Part shown: positions 5,424 through 6,106 of the stretch, piece after piece
Numbering within the stretch: the first letter of the stretch is position 1
Layout: each line of letters begins with the position of its first letter
Assembly: GCA_005788145.1 (NCBI GenBank)
Contig: SXYY01000139.1
Coordinates: forward strand, 1 to 6,106
Reading direction: 5' to 3'
From: Bacteroidota bacterium
GTDB lineage: Bacteria; Bacteroidota; Bacteroidia; NS11-12g; UBA955
Length of the DNA stretch: 6,106 nt
Notes under the pieces: model-generated
Seen by the model: the letters and a program-made list of their open reading frames with translations, nothing else
What the model was told of the DNA's origin: nothing
The model's database searches: none
Position numbers and translations under genes: made by a program

Positions 5424-6106
5424 ATGAGTAAAAAATGGGTCCTTTTGGGATGTTTTTGGATTTTGGGCCTGTTGCCCTTGATGGCGACGACAGACAGCTC
5501 CATTCGATATACCAATGCGATCTATGAGTCTGATATTCGGACGGTTCGTGTGTATCAAAAGAGTAGCGGGTTCCCATTCCCCATCCTCACTTTGGGTTCA
5601 GAAGATGGCCTGGTGTTGGAATTTGATCAAATTCGCAGCGAAAGAGATTTCTACCAATATACGCTAATACATTGCGATGCAAAGTGGAATCCGAGTAACT
5701 TGTCTCGTACTCAGATTCTTGGTGGCATGGGGTACGACAACATAGAAACGGCAAACTTTAGCAATGGAACACTGATGCAATACACCCATTACAGTGTTCA
5801 AGTTCCTGGGGAGCAAACCAAACCCAAATTATCAGGAAACTATATGCTGTTGGTTTATCGCAATTTTAATGAGGCAGATATTGTGTTTTCGCGCCGGATC
5901 ATGGTGCTCCAATCGCAAGGCGCTGTGAACATTCAGTTATCGCAAAGCAAGCAGGTGGAATTGCGCAGTACGCATCAACAGGTGAATTTCTCATTCATTA
6001 AAAATGACGCTTACTTCATGCCCAATGCCATGCAGGATGTTAAGGCGGTGATTTTGCGCAATGGAGAGTGGATGTATGGTATTGATGACTTGAAACCGAT
6101 GTTTAT
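5424..6106 (+). CDS. Type IX secretion system Plug protein (DUF5103), 3' truncated
   Basis: The frame runs from ATG 5424 off the window end, giving 227 codons; family members are usually about 400-430 residues, so roughly half is missing. Residues 1-21 (MSKKWVLLGCFWILGLLPLMA) form a Sec signal peptide with likely cleavage after LMA-21, so the mature protein is exported. The rest matches the DUF5103 N-terminal domain as I know it: YTNAIYESDIRTVRVY (29-44), PILTLGSEDGLVLEFD (53-68), YTLIHCDAKWNPSNL (79-93), YTHYSVQVPGEQTKPKLSGNYML (in two parts, 120-136 and 137-142) and FSRRIMV (155-161). In Flavobacterium johnsoniae, the Plug protein occupies the periplasmic opening of the SprA translocon. That implies a T9SS in this organism, though no other T9SS gene is in the window. 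It follows ABC-F by 31 bases but has its own promoter. Confidence 0.88.
   Translation, partial: MSKKWVLLGCFWILGLLPLMATTDSSIRYTNAIYESDIRTVRVYQKSSGFPFPILTLGSEDGLVLEFDQIRSERDFYQYTLIHCDAKWNPSNLSRTQILGGMGYDNIETANFSNGTLMQYTHYSVQVPGEQTKPKLSGNYMLLVYRNFNEADIVFSRRIMVLQSQGAVNIQLSQSKQVELRSTHQQVNFSFIKNDAYFMPNAMQDVKAVILRNGEWMYGIDDLKPMF

Noticed and set aside
5445..5453. LLGC (residues 7-10) in the Plug signal peptide as a lipobox
   Set aside because: It lies inside the hydrophobic core with a long hydrophobic stretch after it, while a good signal peptidase I site (LMA) follows at residue 21.

Overview
The window looks like chromosomal DNA from a member of the Bacteroidota. Three things support this. The first is a DUF6029-type outer-membrane barrel and a type IX secretion 'Plug' (DUF5103) protein, both families known mainly from that phylum. 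The second is the small PspC protein with the C-terminal style typical of that group. The third is three promoter -7 boxes of the form TAnnTTTG, each placed just before a gene start. Genus and species cannot be read from the sequence. No RNA genes, mobile elements or CRISPR arrays were seen, and there is no gene-free stretch over 300 bases.

Layout: (1) Bases 1-1113, + strand, hold the C-terminal 370 codons of a DUF6029 outer-membrane beta-barrel protein. (2) Bases 1129-2865, - strand, hold a compact set of three genes read right to left: an iron/heme/cobalamin-type ABC transporter ATPase without an adjacent permease, trmN6 (a tRNA adenine-N6 methyltransferase whose ATG overlaps the ATPase stop by 4 bases), and a 72-residue PspC-domain membrane protein with its own promoter. 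(3) Only 33 bases separate this set from a divergent GNAT acetyltransferase at 2899-3387, + strand. (4) Bases 3452-5392, + strand, hold an ABC-F translation factor of the YheS/YdiF kind. (5) Bases 5424-6106, + strand, hold the first 227 codons of the T9SS Plug protein, cut by the window edge.

The genes do not form one pathway. The mix is mostly housekeeping: tRNA modification, an ABC-F ribosome factor and envelope biogenesis, plus a T9SS component. The most notable signal is regulatory. pspC, the ABC-F gene and the Plug gene each have a TAnnTTTG box only 4-7 bases before the start codon, which predicts leaderless or nearly leaderless mRNAs. For the ABC-F gene this also argues for GTG at 3452 over the longer TTG start at 3434. 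I did not find convincing evidence of a new multi-gene system. The best leads are the leaderless-promoter pattern and the permease-less ABC ATPase coupled to trmN6.
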